A stretch of DNA of 64,000 bases, taken from contig NZ_CP047118.1 of assembly GCF_030440555.1 (NCBI RefSeq), positions 992,001 through 1,056,000 of the forward strand. Reading direction: 5' to 3'. Origin of the DNA: Corynebacterium caspium DSM 44850 (GTDB lineage: Bacteria > Actinomycetota > Actinomycetes > Mycobacteriales > Mycobacteriaceae). A program made the translations under genes and the position numbers. Under the pieces are notes generated by a model. The model saw only the letters and a program-made list of their open reading frames with translations, did no database searches and was not told the DNA's origin. Shown in pieces: positions 26,681-36,261 of this stretch (position 1 is the first letter of the stretch; each line of letters opens with the position of its first letter).

Positions 26681-27982
26681 GTGGGGCGTCATTACAGCCA
26701 AAAAAGTATTATTAAGACCTCAGGGGTTCCTCGCGCTATTTTAATATGGCGACGGATTCTGCTAGGTTTTTTGGCATTTTGTGCGATAGCTACCACAGCC
26801 GGGCTGATCTTATTATGGCCAACTAATGAACCCATAAATATAACTCCAGAATTTAAATCTACCTTTAATTTAAGCACTCCACATGTTAAAGGCACAGTAA
26901 CTCAGGTAACTTCTGGAGCTTGTCAATCAAATATAAATGGGCAGGTTTTTGAAGTATTTCCAGCTACCTCACCAAGTATTAATGAAGATACTTGCGATAA
27001 TGCCTTAATTGAGATTACTTCCGGTGAAAATGCTGGTAAAAACACCATATTAGTCACTTTTGGCCAAACAGGAGAACCACAATTATCTACCGGCGATAAA
27101 ATAGTTCTTAATGAAACCACTGATATAAATAATCAAACTACTTATGGTTTTAGTGATTACCAGCGCGGCCCGAGCTTGCTTTTATGGGGCCTAGTTATTG
27201 CCTTAGCAACTATAGCTTTAGCAGGTTTTCGCGGGATGCGTGCACTAATTGGCTTAATAATTGCCCTAGCAGTGGTGGGTTTTTTCCTAATTCCAGCGCT
27301 AATTCACGGCGGCCCTGCAGTACCTCTGGCCATGGTTTCTGGCTCCGCTATACTCTTTTTGGTAGTTTTATTAGTTCACGGAGTAAATTGGAAATCTGCT
27401 GCCGCTTTAGCTGGAACGCTAACGGCCCTAATTATTGCAGCTGGTCTAGCTTGGCTAGCTATTGATAGCACAAAATTAGCAGGCTACGGGGATGAATCAA
27501 ATTTGCAGATCATTTTATATTTACCAGATGTTTCGGTAAGTAGTTTAATGCTATGCGGATTTATTATCGGGTCACTAGGTGTACTAAACGATGTAACTAT
27601 TTCTCAGGCATCAACAGTTAATGAACTAGCTGCTTTAGAACCACAAGCTAAGCCGATGCGTCTTTTCACCGGAGCTATGAAGGTCGGCCGTGACCATATA
27701 TCTTCAATGGTTTATACCCTGGTGCTTACTTATACGGGCGCAGCACTACCCCTTTTATTATTAATTTCAGTTTCTGGTCGTCCAGTTTTAGATACGCTAA
27801 CTAGCGATGTTATGGCCACAGAACTACTTCGCTCTGGTGTTGGTGCATTAGCACTTACCTTGGCAGTTCCTATTACTACCATATTTGCTGCCGTCGTAGT
27901 TCCTAATGGAAAAGAACATGGAAATACCCCAGCTACTCCTGGACATTTGCATAGCCATGGGCACCTGGGGCACTCACATTAA
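26681..27982 (+). CDS. YibE/F-like integral membrane protein
   Basis: A 433-residue YibE/F-family membrane protein. A signal-anchor helix (about 25-47) is followed by an extracytoplasmic domain to about residue 150, then about seven membrane helices. Family patterns such as 'GMRALIGLIIALAVVGFFLIPALI' and 'LGVLNDVTISQASTVNEL' are present; the latter is the family hallmark. The C-terminus is histidine-rich (GHLHSHGHLGHSH), suggesting metal contact. The start is GTG 26681 with AAGGAG 7 bases upstream. No function has been established for the family. It is convergent with der, and a bidirectional terminator separates them. Confidence 0.88.
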   Translation: MGRHYSQKSIIKTSGVPRAILIWRRILLGFLAFCAIATTAGLILLWPTNEPINITPEFKSTFNLSTPHVKGTVTQVTSGACQSNINGQVFEVFPATSPSINEDTCDNALIEITSGENAGKNTILVTFGQTGEPQLSTGDKIVLNETTDINNQTTYGFSDYQRGPSLLLWGLVIALATIALAGFRGMRALIGLIIALAVVGFFLIPALIHGGPAVPLAMVSGSAILFLVVLLVHGVNWKSAAALAGTLTALIIAAGLAWLAIDSTKLAGYGDESNLQIILYLPDVSVSSLMLCGFIIGSLGVLNDVTISQASTVNELAALEPQAKPMRLFTGAMKVGRDHISSMVYTLVLTYTGAALPLLLLISVSGRPVLDTLTSDVMATELLRSGVGALALTLAVPITTIFAAVVVPNGKEHGNTPATPGHLHSHGHLGHSH

Positions 27983-27991
27983 ATATTTAAA

Positions 27992-28018
27992 AACTGCTAC
28001 TAATCGCAGTTACTTTTT
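27992..28018. terminator. Bidirectional terminator between yibE/F and der
   Basis: AACTGC (27992-27997) pairs with GCAGTT (28006-28011), with an 8-base loop. A T-run follows on the plus strand (28014-28018), and GTTTTTAAATATTT follows on the minus strand. The der stop codon lies inside the structure. Confidence 0.6.
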
Positions 28019-29533
28019 GCCGCGGCGTTCGCGGACACGGATTGCGATACGCACTGGGGTTCCGTGGAAACCAAATTCTTCGCGGAATTTACGTTCTAGA
28101 TAGCGTCGATAAGAGGCATCTAGGAAACCAGTGGTAAAGAGCACAATAGTAGGTGGACGAGTGCTAGCCTGAGTAGCAAATAGGACTCGCGGAAGCCGGT
28201 TATTTTTCATCGGCGGCGGATTCTTTGCAATCACAGCCCGCAACCAGTTATTTAGTTTGCCAGTAGATACCCGCTTATCCCAGCTTTCTAAAGCTTCCAC
28301 CATTGCAGGCTCTAAACGTTGCAGAGCCCGACCAGTTTTGGCAGAAATATTAATTTTAGAAACCCAAGATAAGTGAGTTAGCTGCTCATCGAATTCGCGA
28401 TCAAAATAATAACGGCGATCTTCATCCATTAGATCCCACTTATTAAAAGCGATAACTAGCGCCTTGCCAGCTTCTAGGATCATATTGAGCACTCGCTGAT
28501 CTTGCTCAGAAATATTTTCTGAAGCATCAATTAGCATGATGCAAAGTTCAGCTTCTTCAATGGTGCCGCGGGTGCGCAAGGAAGCATAATACTCCTGCCC
28601 TTGCGCTGTGTGAACTTTTCTACGCAAACCTGCAGTATCGACAAATTTCCACAGATGCTCATTTAACTGCACTAAGGAGTCAACAGGATCTACGGTAGTT
28701 CCGGCAACATTATCCACCACAGCTCGTTCTTCGCCAGTCATTTTATTTAGCAGCGAAGACTTACCCACATTGGGCTTGCCAACCAGAGCTACGCGGCGCG
28801 GACCAGAGGTAATAGAACTATTGCGCGGCGGGGTATCAAAATAGCTAACTACCTTATCCAAGACGTCAGCATTGCCGCGGCCGTGTTGGGCAGAAATTGG
28901 CCAGGGATCGCCTAATCCCAGGCGATAAAATTCGGCAACATCGGCAAGCTGGGTATCAGAATCTACCTTATTAGCTGCTAAAAGTACCGGAACTTCAGAT
29001 TTTTGCAATAACCGCGCCATTACTGAATCAGTTTCGGTAATACCAGTTTTAGTATCTACAACCAAAATGATTACATCTGAGGTTTCCATTGCGCGTTCGG
29101 CTTGGCGGGCAATAGCGCCGTGTATGCCTTTAGCATTGGGATCCCAACCGCCGGTATCTTGAACCCAAAAACGTTGGCCAGACCAGTCAGTTATATAAGA
29201 AACGCGGTCCCTGGTAACTCCTGGATTATCTTCAACTACGGCTTCCCGACGTCCCAACATGCGATTAACCAGAGAGGACTTTCCCACGTTTGGGCGCCCT
29301 ACAATAGTTACTACATGCAAAGCTTCAGAAGTCGGGTCACTAATTCCAAAGGCTTTTTCAACCTCTGCCCATTCCTCATCGCTAAGAGTTTCAGATTCTT
29401 CAGCGGTGGGATCTAAGAATTGCATTTCCCCAAAATCAGCTTCATTGAAGCCTTCATCTAGTTCAGAAGTGAAATACTCAGTTAGGTTTTCTTCTTGATG
29501 GTTTTTAGGATCGTTTTCCCAAATTTCGCTCAT
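28010..29533 (-). CDS. der: Ribosome-assembly GTPase Der (EngA)
   Basis: A 507-residue GTPase with two tandem G domains, which act in 50S subunit maturation. The first P-loop GRPNVGKSS is near residue 79, with DTGG and NKVD motifs. The second, GKPNVGKSS, is near 249, with DTAG and NKWD. A KH-like domain ends [14 protein letters not shown]. The acidic N-terminal extension of about 70 residues ([23 protein letters not shown]) is typical of actinobacterial Der. It is last in the parA-scpAB-rluB-cmk-der block and starts 9 bp after cmk. Confidence 0.96.
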   Translation of the reverse strand: MSEIWENDPKNHQEENLTEYFTSELDEGFNEADFGEMQFLDPTAEESETLSDEEWAEVEKAFGISDPTSEALHVVTIVGRPNVGKSSLVNRMLGRREAVVEDNPGVTRDRVSYITDWSGQRFWVQDTGGWDPNAKGIHGAIARQAERAMETSDVIILVVDTKTGITETDSVMARLLQKSEVPVLLAANKVDSDTQLADVAEFYRLGLGDPWPISAQHGRGNADVLDKVVSYFDTPPRNSSITSGPRRVALVGKPNVGKSSLLNKMTGEERAVVDNVAGTTVDPVDSLVQLNEHLWKFVDTAGLRRKVHTAQGQEYYASLRTRGTIEEAELCIMLIDASENISEQDQRVLNMILEAGKALVIAFNKWDLMDEDRRYYFDREFDEQLTHLSWVSKINISAKTGRALQRLEPAMVEALESWDKRVSTGKLNNWLRAVIAKNPPPMKNNRLPRVLFATQASTRPPTIVLFTTGFLDASYRRYLERKFREEFGFHGTPVRIAIRVRERRGKK

Positions 29534-29542
29534 GCTTTCTCC

Positions 29543-30232
29543 CTAGCTGCTGACAGCGATCAATTTGTGGAGCAGCTGGACCACCTGGTCAAGCGATATC
29601 TCCGAAGTATCAATAATTTGGGCATCTTTTGCTGGCTGCAATGGTGAAGTAGCCCGGCTGGAATCAGCCGCATCACGTCGCTGCACATCAGCTAGCACCG
29701 TTTCAAAATCAACCTGACGACCAGCGGCTTTGTCTTGGTCAAAACGCCGTTGTGCACGAACTCGAGCACTGGCAGTCAGATAAATTTTTAGAGGAGCATC
29801 TGGTAATACAGTGGTACCGATATCTCGGCCTTCCACAATTGCCCGATGCGCCTTGGCAGTTAATTTGCGCTGTAAATCTACTAAATTTTGGCGAACTTCT
29901 GGAACAGCGGAAACAGCGGAAACAGCTGCAGTTACCTCTGGTCCGCGAATTTCTTCAGAAACATCTTCCCCGGCTAGCAAAACAGCTGTGGAATGCGGAT
30001 CATCACTAATCTCTAAAGGTAAATCAGAGGTAGCAGCAATAACTTTGGCGGTATTGGCTGGATCTACCCCTGCGCGAAGCACCTGCAAAGTAGCTACCCG
30101 ATACATAGCTCCGGTATCTATATACCGAGCTTGCAGGTCTTCTGCGAGGCGGCGACAAGTAGTCGATTTTCCAGTTCCGGAAGGTCCGTCAACAGCAATA
30201 ATCAAACCCCCATTAGGGGTATTGCTGATCAC
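29543..30232 (-). CDS. cmk: Cytidylate kinase
   Basis: A 229-residue nucleoside monophosphate kinase that phosphorylates CMP and dCMP. The P-loop is VDGPSGTGKSTTCRRLA (about 14-30), the substrate region DTGAMYRVATLQVLR and the lid-type EGRDIGTTVLPDA, followed by KIYLTASARVRAQRR. The GTG start overlaps the rluB stop (GTGA) by 4 bp, and the order rluB-cmk-der is universal in Actinobacteria. Confidence 0.96.
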   Translation of the reverse strand: MISNTPNGGLIIAVDGPSGTGKSTTCRRLAEDLQARYIDTGAMYRVATLQVLRAGVDPANTAKVIAATSDLPLEISDDPHSTAVLLAGEDVSEEIRGPEVTAAVSAVSAVPEVRQNLVDLQRKLTAKAHRAIVEGRDIGTTVLPDAPLKIYLTASARVRAQRRFDQDKAAGRQVDFETVLADVQRRDAADSSRATSPLQPAKDAQIIDTSEISLDQVVQLLHKLIAVSS

Positions 30233-31164
30233 ATTTCCACCACCTTATAAAGGCTGGCAAGCTCAGAACGATTTAAGGCTCGAATCGCCCCTGGTTTTTG
30301 GTCACCTAGCTGTACATTATGCAATTTGGTACGTACCAAGCGTTGTACGGGATAGCCGGCAGCTCGCAGCATGCGGCGCACAATATGTTTGCGGCCTTCA
30401 TGAAGCTCAATTCGGATTAACGATTGCCCGTTATGGGTGTCAATAATCTGCACGAAATCAGCTTTTGCTGGGCCATCGTCTAGCTCAATACCATCACGTA
30501 AAGTGCGTACCAAAGTCTTATCGGCTTCACCTAATACAGTTGCTAGATAAGTTTTAGATACTTCATAACGCGGATGCATCAGGCGGTTAGCCAGCTCCCC
30601 ATCATTAGTCAGCAGAAGTAGGCCTTCAGTGTCTGCATCTAAACGACCAACATGGAAAAGACGCTGCCCAGAAGCAGTACGTTCGCTTAGTAGATCCCCT
30701 ACGCAGGGGCGCCCTTCTTCATCTGACATCGTCGAGAGAACTCCAGCAGGCTTATTTAGAATGAAATATTCGGTATCTTCATCGACGTTAATCCGGACGC
30801 CGTCGACCCGAATAACATCTACCTCTGGATGTACTTTAGTACCTTGGCGAGTCACGGTTTTACCGTTTACTTCCACCCGACCAGCATCAATTAAGATTTC
30901 AGAGTGGCGACGCGAGGCTACACCAGCGCGTGCGAGTACTTTTTGCAGGCGAATCCCTTCGCCAGTTATCTTGCTGCGGGCTTCGGCTAGGGCTTGTCGC
31001 TCTTCGGCACTTACAGTTTGCCGGGCAGCTGGGCGAGCAAAAGCTGGAGCTAGTGCTGCAGCGGCTTGTTTTTTATTTTTTTGGCGAGCTTCATCTGATT
31101 GGCGCTGCGCACGGGATCGAAATCCCTTTTCCGGTGTGCCTTCACGGCGAGCGGTTGGGTTCAC
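30229..31164 (-). CDS. rluB: 23S rRNA pseudouridine synthase RluB
   Basis: A 311-residue RsuA-family pseudouridine synthase that modifies 23S rRNA near helix 90. A basic N-terminal extension of about 65 residues precedes an S4 RNA-binding domain (GIRLQKVLARAGVASRRHSEILI). The catalytic domain has the aspartate in HVGRLDADTEGLLLLTNDGEL and the HEGRKHIVRRM motif. The start is GTG 31164 with a GAGGA 9 bases upstream. The 101-bp gap to scpB leaves room for a promoter (TATATG on the minus strand near 31200). Coupled to cmk. Confidence 0.95.
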   Translation of the reverse strand: MNPTARREGTPEKGFRSRAQRQSDEARQKNKKQAAAALAPAFARPAARQTVSAEERQALAEARSKITGEGIRLQKVLARAGVASRRHSEILIDAGRVEVNGKTVTRQGTKVHPEVDVIRVDGVRINVDEDTEYFILNKPAGVLSTMSDEEGRPCVGDLLSERTASGQRLFHVGRLDADTEGLLLLTNDGELANRLMHPRYEVSKTYLATVLGEADKTLVRTLRDGIELDDGPAKADFVQIIDTHNGQSLIRIELHEGRKHIVRRMLRAAGYPVQRLVRTKLHNVQLGDQKPGAIRALNRSELASLYKVVEM

Positions 31165-31265
31165 AAAAAATTCCTCACTTCGGGATCACCCCGATGTCTC
31201 ATATAGCAAATACTTTTTGAAATCTTAGCAGCTAGTTACCCAAATATGGGAGTTGGCCGTAGCTC

Positions 31266-31841
31266 CTAGGCTTCGCTGATATCTATACTGTCCAAATCTG
31301 GCAGCAATGGCGCTAACTCTGGCAAAGCTTCCAGTGACTCGATTCCTAAAACTTCCAAAAATAATTCAGTGGTGGCATAGCGGCGGGCTCCCCCAGTAAC
31401 CTCATTATTTTCATCACTTGGAACTTCTCTGATTAAGCCGCGTAACTGCAAAGAACGCATTACTCCATCTACATTTACCCCGCGCACCGCTGCTACCTGG
31501 GACCGCGTTACTGGCTGCCGATATGCCACCACCGCCAAAGTTTCCAAGGCTGCTTTAGAAAGCCGACTTTGTTGCCCATCCAAAATCAGCTTTTCGACGT
31601 CACCAGCATGACGTTTGCGGGTATAAAACCTCCAGCCACCGGTTATTTCACGTAGCTCTATTCCAGATCCGCGAGCATCCAATTCTGTTGATATTTCTAT
31701 CAGAAGTGCTAATATTTCCGCTTCTGCTACTCCCAAAATACGGGCTAAAAGTGCTGGTGAAGCTGGTTCTTCCACTACTAATAGCAGTGACTCCAGGCGG
31801 GAGCGCAATTCCGAAATCACGAAATCATTTTCGAAACTCAT
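31266..31841 (-). CDS. scpB: Segregation and condensation protein B
   Basis: A 191-residue protein with two winged-helix domains that binds ScpA and SMC in the condensin complex. Family blocks are 'ALETLAVVAYRQPVTRSQVAAVRGVNVDGVMRSL' (about 95-130) and 'RYATTELFLEVLGIESLEALPEL' at the end. Its ATG overlaps the stop of the rhodanese gene (TAATG). In most relatives scpB follows scpA directly; here a sulfurtransferase gene lies between them. Confidence 0.95.
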   Translation of the reverse strand: MSFENDFVISELRSRLESLLLVVEEPASPALLARILGVAEAEILALLIEISTELDARGSGIELREITGGWRFYTRKRHAGDVEKLILDGQQSRLSKAALETLAVVAYRQPVTRSQVAAVRGVNVDGVMRSLQLRGLIREVPSDENNEVTGGARRYATTELFLEVLGIESLEALPELAPLLPDLDSIDISEA

Positions 31842-32686
31842 TAAATATTATCTTCCAAACTACCTTCTTCGATGCCTGTAGCTATGGGAAAATCTGTGGG
31901 ATCTTGGGCGATATGCCCCCACTCTGCCCAAGATCCTTCATAAACTTGCACATTCCCATAGCCTGCTAAGTGGGCAGCTGCAGCACCTACGCAAGCCATC
32001 ATTGCGACCCCGCAAGTAAAGGTAATAGCACCTGCTGGTCCCACAATTTCTTCTAAAATATCGCGGATCTCATCGGAATCTCTGAAATACCCATTATTTA
32101 TAAAAGCGGCAGTGGGCAGATTATATGATCCCGGTATATGTCCGGCATGCAGATGCGGTGCTGCAGTTACGGCTCCGGTGTACAGCGCCTCTGGACGAAC
32201 ATCAATAACAAAGGAATTATGTTCTTGTAAAGCCTCACGCACGCCATCAGCATCGCATAAACGTTCCCATTGGGCGGCGGCTTTGATTTTTCCGGTCCGC
32301 GGCATCGCTGTCTCTAAGGTTTTTAATTCACCCAAATTACGACCAGAGTCAACCCAAGCACCCAGGCCACCATTTAGGATGGCTATATTAGTCAAGCCTG
32401 CAACCATGCCTAACCACCAGATCCGGGCAGCTGGACCGCCACCTAGATCGTCGTAAACCACGACTGGGGTATCAGTTGAAATACCATAATTTTGAAAAAT
32501 TTCTTGAATATTAGCAGGTACGGTAAGGGGCAAAGGTGCGGAAAGATCTGAAAAATCAGCCCCCAAATCTGCAATATACGCCCCCGGAATCCCCTCCTTC
32601 GGACGTTGGCCACCAGCAATAGCATGCAAGACCACAGCCTTGGCGCGCAGTGGAGTTAATTGTTCAATATTTACGAGGGTAGCCAT
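31841..32686 (-). CDS. Two-domain sulfurtransferase (thiosulfate/3-mercaptopyruvate type)
   Basis: A 281-residue tandem rhodanese protein. The N-terminal domain is non-catalytic ('TPVVVYDDLGGGPAARIWWLGMVAG'). The C-terminal domain has the active-site cysteine in ITFTCGVAMMACVGAAAAHLAG, followed by VYEGSWAEWG, as in sulfurtransferases that move sulfane sulfur from thiosulfate or 3-mercaptopyruvate to a thiol. The active loop CGVAMMA differs from the common CGSGVTA. A TATACT -10 lies 7 bases before the ATG, giving an internal leaderless promoter. It is inserted between scpA and scpB. Confidence 0.87.
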   Translation of the reverse strand: MATLVNIEQLTPLRAKAVVLHAIAGGQRPKEGIPGAYIADLGADFSDLSAPLPLTVPANIQEIFQNYGISTDTPVVVYDDLGGGPAARIWWLGMVAGLTNIAILNGGLGAWVDSGRNLGELKTLETAMPRTGKIKAAAQWERLCDADGVREALQEHNSFVIDVRPEALYTGAVTAAPHLHAGHIPGSYNLPTAAFINNGYFRDSDEIRDILEEIVGPAGAITFTCGVAMMACVGAAAAHLAGYGNVQVYEGSWAEWGHIAQDPTDFPIATGIEEGSLEDNI

Positions 32687-32699
32687 AGCAACCAGTATA
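32687..32699 (-). promoter_or_regulatory. -10 element for a leaderless sulfurtransferase message
   Basis: On the minus strand TATACT (plus-strand 32694-32699) is followed by 7 bases and then the ATG at 32686, the usual layout of actinobacterial leaderless promoters. No good -35 is visible. It lies in the 39-bp gap after scpA. Confidence 0.5.
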
Positions 32700-32725
32700 A
32701 ACAGACTGTGGCTAAATGCTGGGAG

Positions 32726-33622
32726 TTAATCCCAAGTACCAGCTGCGACCACAGCAGGATCGATATCGATTCCCGTCCACTGCACAGCTAATTCTCCCAG
32801 TGGCTCTGGTTGTTGGGTTTGTACGGCCTGGGCTTTATATAACTCTAAAAGAGCTAAAAAGCGGCCGACTATTTCCATTGATATTTCACAGTCGCTGGTA
32901 AGTTGGGCAAAACTAATCCAGCTCTGAGGACCTGCAGCTTGGAGCAATGATAAGAGCTTATGAGCTTGTTGTGGTACAGAAACTGCTACTTGATGCAAAT
33001 GCTCGGTCGCAACTTGTGGTGGTGGCTTAGGCCGAAAGACGCTAGCTGCTAGTTCTGCAAATCCGGTAGCGCCTTGAGCGATAACCACTGGAGGCAGTAA
33101 ATCAACAAATTCCTCATCTACTCCGGCTGTCCGCGGATACGCACGTTGAGATTTGCTTTGCCATTCAGAAAAAAGTTGTGCTACCTGGCTATAAGCACGG
33201 TATTGCAATAGCCGAGCAAATAGCAGATCTCGAGTAGAGAGCAGGTCTAGATCATATTCTTCAGCTATTTCTCCCCGGGGTACCAGACGGGCAGTTTTTA
33301 AATCTAATAATGTCGCTGCCACGACTAAGAATTCTGTCACCTCTTCTAATTGGGCAGCTTCACCTAAAGCGCGGGTATAGGCTATGAATTCATCGGTTAC
33401 TTCAGCTAAGGCAATCTCTGTGATTTCAAGTTTTTTATTGCCGATGAGCTGCAGTAACAAATCAAAAGGACCGGTAAAATTCTTTAAAGCTACTTGAAAT
33501 CCGGGGATTTCAGGCTGTATGGCCTGCCTAATCGCGGTGGAATCAATTGCTTGTGACTTCCGTGGCCCTACAACTCCAGGTTTTCTAGAAAGTTCAGCAC
33601 CATCCACCGATTTACCGGCCAA
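32726..33622 (-). CDS. scpA: Segregation and condensation protein A
   Basis: A 298-residue kleisin that bridges the SMC heads. The N-terminal family motif is FQVALKNFTGPFDLLLQLIGNKKLEITEIALAEVTDEFI (about 42-80). A helical middle follows ('EVTEFLVVAATLLDLKTARLVPR'), then a C-terminal winged helix ('VGRFLALLELYKAQAV'). The TTG start overlaps the end of the parA-like gene by 11 bp, with GGAAA just before it. The first 40 residues are poorly conserved and an internal start cannot be excluded. Confidence 0.95.
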   Translation of the reverse strand: MAGKSVDGAELSRKPGVVGPRKSQAIDSTAIRQAIQPEIPGFQVALKNFTGPFDLLLQLIGNKKLEITEIALAEVTDEFIAYTRALGEAAQLEEVTEFLVVAATLLDLKTARLVPRGEIAEEYDLDLLSTRDLLFARLLQYRAYSQVAQLFSEWQSKSQRAYPRTAGVDEEFVDLLPPVVIAQGATGFAELAASVFRPKPPPQVATEHLHQVAVSVPQQAHKLLSLLQAAGPQSWISFAQLTSDCEISMEIVGRFLALLELYKAQAVQTQQPEPLGELAVQWTGIDIDPAVVAAGTWD

Positions 33623-34505
33623 TTTCCAAAGTACGTTCGATTACTTCGCGAGCTAAATTCCGATACTGCTCTGCACCTGGGGAACTTGGCGCCCAGGTAG
33701 TAATAGGTTCTCCAGCTACGGAGGTTTCTGGAAAACGTACAGTGCGGGTAATCACTGAATCAAATACTTGGTCCCCAAATACTTCTACCACCCGAGACAT
33801 TACTTCACGAGCATGACTAGTACGTCGGTCAAACATAGTGACCAAAATTCCCAGAACTTCAAGATTGAAATTGAGGCGATCGCGAACTTTTTCTACAGTA
33901 TCAGTTAGCAAAGCGAGCCCTCGCAAAGAAAAGTATTCGCACTCCATGGGGATTACCACGCCATGCGCACAGGAAAGCGCATTTACTGTGAGTAATCCCA
34001 AAGATGGCTGACAGTCTAGAATCACGAAATCATATTCACGTATTACTGGACGTAGTGCGCGTGCGAGGGTCTGTTCGCGCCCAACTTCGTTTACTAATTG
34101 AATCTCAGCGGCAGAAAGATCAATATTTGCCGGCACTAAATCCAGCCCAGGTACCGAAGTGTGGTGGATGGCTGAATGGATGCTGGATTGGTTATCCACC
34201 AATAAGTTATAAACCGTTATATCCAGCTCATCATGGGGAATTCCTAATCCAGCAGATAGCGCACCCTGCGGATCTAAATCAACTAGCAGGACTTTACGCC
34301 CAAATTCAGCTAAAGCAGCGCCTAAATTTATGGTAGAAGTAGTTTTACCTACTCCACCTTTTTGGTTGCACATGGCCAAAATGGTGGCAGGCCCATGTTT
34401 AGCTAATGGTGCTGGCTCGGGGAGCTTGCGTACAGGACGGCCAGTCAAGCCTAAGTCAGGGCCCTGGCTAGCAGGGGTAAATAGTGCCCCATCAGTCACA
34501 GTCAA
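33612..34505 (-). CDS. ParA/Soj-like ATPase of the xerD-scpA block
   Basis: A 297-residue deviant-Walker ATPase (Walker A CNQKGGVGKTTSTINLGAAL near 47-66, Walker B YDFVILDCQPSLG). It matches Rv1708 in mycobacteria, the ParA paralog encoded between xerD and scpA. It is not the origin-linked parA with a parB partner, and no parB or parS was seen here. A role in segregation with SMC-ScpAB is inferred from context. The frame opens at TTG 34505 with AAGGA 7 bases upstream; GTG 34499 with AGAAGG is equally good. Confidence 0.88.
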   Translation of the reverse strand: MTVTDGALFTPASQGPDLGLTGRPVRKLPEPAPLAKHGPATILAMCNQKGGVGKTTSTINLGAALAEFGRKVLLVDLDPQGALSAGLGIPHDELDITVYNLLVDNQSSIHSAIHHTSVPGLDLVPANIDLSAAEIQLVNEVGREQTLARALRPVIREYDFVILDCQPSLGLLTVNALSCAHGVVIPMECEYFSLRGLALLTDTVEKVRDRLNFNLEVLGILVTMFDRRTSHAREVMSRVVEVFGDQVFDSVITRTVRFPETSVAGEPITTWAPSSPGAEQYRNLAREVIERTLEIGR

Positions 34506-34586
34506 ACCTTCTTCCTTGACTTGAGTGGCTAAATTTTCTCAACGATGGCCTATCTTAGCCTTTATTCCTTGTGTTCGTACACTACC

Positions 34587-35531
34587 CTATTCCCCTATAT
34601 TCGAGCGTTGAGCACGCGGATGTGCTTGAGCCCATACCTGCCGCAAATTTTGGGCGGTGACATGGGTGTATATCTGGGTGGTTGTCACGGAGGAGTGCCC
34701 TAAGAGTTCTTGTACGGAACGGATATCTGCCCCACCTTCTAGTAAATGTGTGGCATAGCTATGCCTTAGAGTGTGGGGTGAAATATTGGCAGCTATACCC
34801 GCTGCTGAAACCCGTTTTTTTAGAATAGTCCATGCAGATTGCCGGGATAACGTGGTCCCGCGGGAATTCAAAAATAAGGCGTGGCTCTTTCCTCTGGAGA
34901 GCGCCGGACGGCCTCTAACTAAGTAGTTCTCCACAGCTTTAGTAGCAGCCCCGCCCAAAGGTACGAGTCTTTCTTTATTACCTTTTCCCCTTAGGACGAG
35001 CACTTGTGGGTCGTTGCGCATTTGGTAGTCATCAACAGTTAATGCCAGAGCTTCACTAATCCGTGCGCCGGTACCGTATAACAATTCCAATAAAGCACGA
35101 TCCCTAAGGTCAAGGCTGGTGACTGGATCTCGGCTACCGATTCCGTCCAATAATTTAGCAATTTCAGCTACTGACAGCGTATCTGGAAGGTGTTTACCTT
35201 GTGCTGGTGGAGCTACTTCTTTGGCCACGTCTACTGCAAGGTGACCTTCGCTTAATCCGAAACGATGCAATCCGCGCGCGACTACTAAAGCACGTGCTGC
35301 TGAAGCTCCAGCCATCGCTTTTCCCCCAGAAGTACCTCTACGTAAATCGGCGACATATCTTTCCAAATCTAGTGCTTTTACGTCTGCTAAATCCTTAATA
35401 TTTGTAGCCTCTAGCCATGCTAGATAGCGTTCTACGTCACGTCGATAATTGCTGAGAGTATTTACGCTAAGACCTCTCTCAACAGCCAAGTGCGCTAACC
35501 ATTCTTCGGCTAATTGCCTCGAATTTTCCAT
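34587..35531 (-). CDS. xerD: Tyrosine recombinase XerD
   Basis: A 314-residue tyrosine recombinase that acts with XerC at dif to resolve chromosome dimers. The N-terminal SAM-like domain (about 1-100) is typical. The catalytic set is the arginine in [11 protein letters not shown] (near 157), [12 protein letters not shown] (near 251), [14 protein letters not shown] with the nucleophile tyrosine near 285, and a lysine in [13 protein letters not shown]. It starts 1 bp after the NUDIX stop (TAAgATG). It is not an integrase of a mobile element: no attachment repeats or phage genes are near, and the position is conserved. Confidence 0.93.
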   Translation of the reverse strand: MENSRQLAEEWLAHLAVERGLSVNTLSNYRRDVERYLAWLEATNIKDLADVKALDLERYVADLRRGTSGGKAMAGASAARALVVARGLHRFGLSEGHLAVDVAKEVAPPAQGKHLPDTLSVAEIAKLLDGIGSRDPVTSLDLRDRALLELLYGTGARISEALALTVDDYQMRNDPQVLVLRGKGNKERLVPLGGAATKAVENYLVRGRPALSRGKSHALFLNSRGTTLSRQSAWTILKKRVSAAGIAANISPHTLRHSYATHLLEGGADIRSVQELLGHSSVTTTQIYTHVTAQNLRQVWAQAHPRAQRSNIGE

Positions 35532-35532
35532 C

Positions 35533-36261
35533 TTAAAAATATTTCATATCCATGCCGGATTGAATTCCACGTGATTTACGACGCTGTGCCAGTGCCTGTG
35601 GACGGAATTTAAATTCGCTTATTGTTTCTCGTGGTGGTTGCTGTTGGGTGCGCATCCTACTTAATCCAAGCAGGGCGGATACTGCTATCGAATTCAATAT
35701 TTCCCCACCCAGTACCAGATCACACGCGCTGTTGAAATCTACCCAAAATAATTGCATATCTGCTTCTTCATCTGTGGGCAAGGAATTTTTGTCCATGGCA
35801 ATTTTTCCGGGGATTTCTACTGTTTTTTCTTCAATATCAGTAGCTAGATAAATCCGGCAAGCTTCATCGCTAAAGCCCGGAGAAGTAATAATATCGGCGA
35901 TTATTCCCCAACTGTGCGCGGTTAGTTTAGTTTCTTCATATAATTCCCGTTTTGCTGCAAGCAGTGGGTCTTCGTCTGAAATATCTAGTAACCCTGCTGG
36001 GATTTCCCATAACCGCGCCGCCACTGGACTTCTATAATGTCGAAGTAAAGCCACCTTATCCGTGGTTTTATCCCAAGCTAGTATGGCTACAGATCCAAAG
36101 TGCTCCACGATCTCTCGGGGCACAATTTTTCCTTCTGGCATGCGGATATAGTCACGCCGTAACGCCAATATCGGAGATTCAACCAGAAGTTCTGATTCAG
36201 TGACTTGAAATATATGGGCTGAATCAGAATTTTCAGGGTTTACGGCGGCTTTAGGCACCAT
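35533..36261 (-). CDS. NUDIX hydrolase (ADP-ribose pyrophosphatase type)
   Basis: A 242-residue NUDIX protein. The NUDIX box [22 protein letters not shown] (about residues 95-116) is complete (G-x5-E-x7-R-E-x2-E-E pattern with the RELYEET end). The preceding '[21 protein letters not shown]' is the ADP-ribose pyrophosphatase form. It corresponds to Rv1700. The start overlaps the end of steB by 11 bp. In relatives the CTP synthase gene pyrG sits between these two genes, but it is absent here. About 40 C-terminal residues are basic and unconserved. Confidence 0.9.
   Translation of the reverse strand: MVPKAAVNPENSDSAHIFQVTESELLVESPILALRRDYIRMPEGKIVPREIVEHFGSVAILAWDKTTDKVALLRHYRSPVAARLWEIPAGLLDISDEDPLLAAKRELYEETKLTAHSWGIIADIITSPGFSDEACRIYLATDIEEKTVEIPGKIAMDKNSLPTDEEADMQLFWVDFNSACDLVLGGEILNSIAVSALLGLSRMRTQQQPPRETISEFKFRPQALAQRRKSRGIQSGMDMKYF

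Noticed and set aside
34587..35531. Tyrosine recombinase as a sign of an integrated element
   Set aside because: Its neighbours and position are those of chromosomal xerD; no attachment repeats, phage or conjugation genes were seen.
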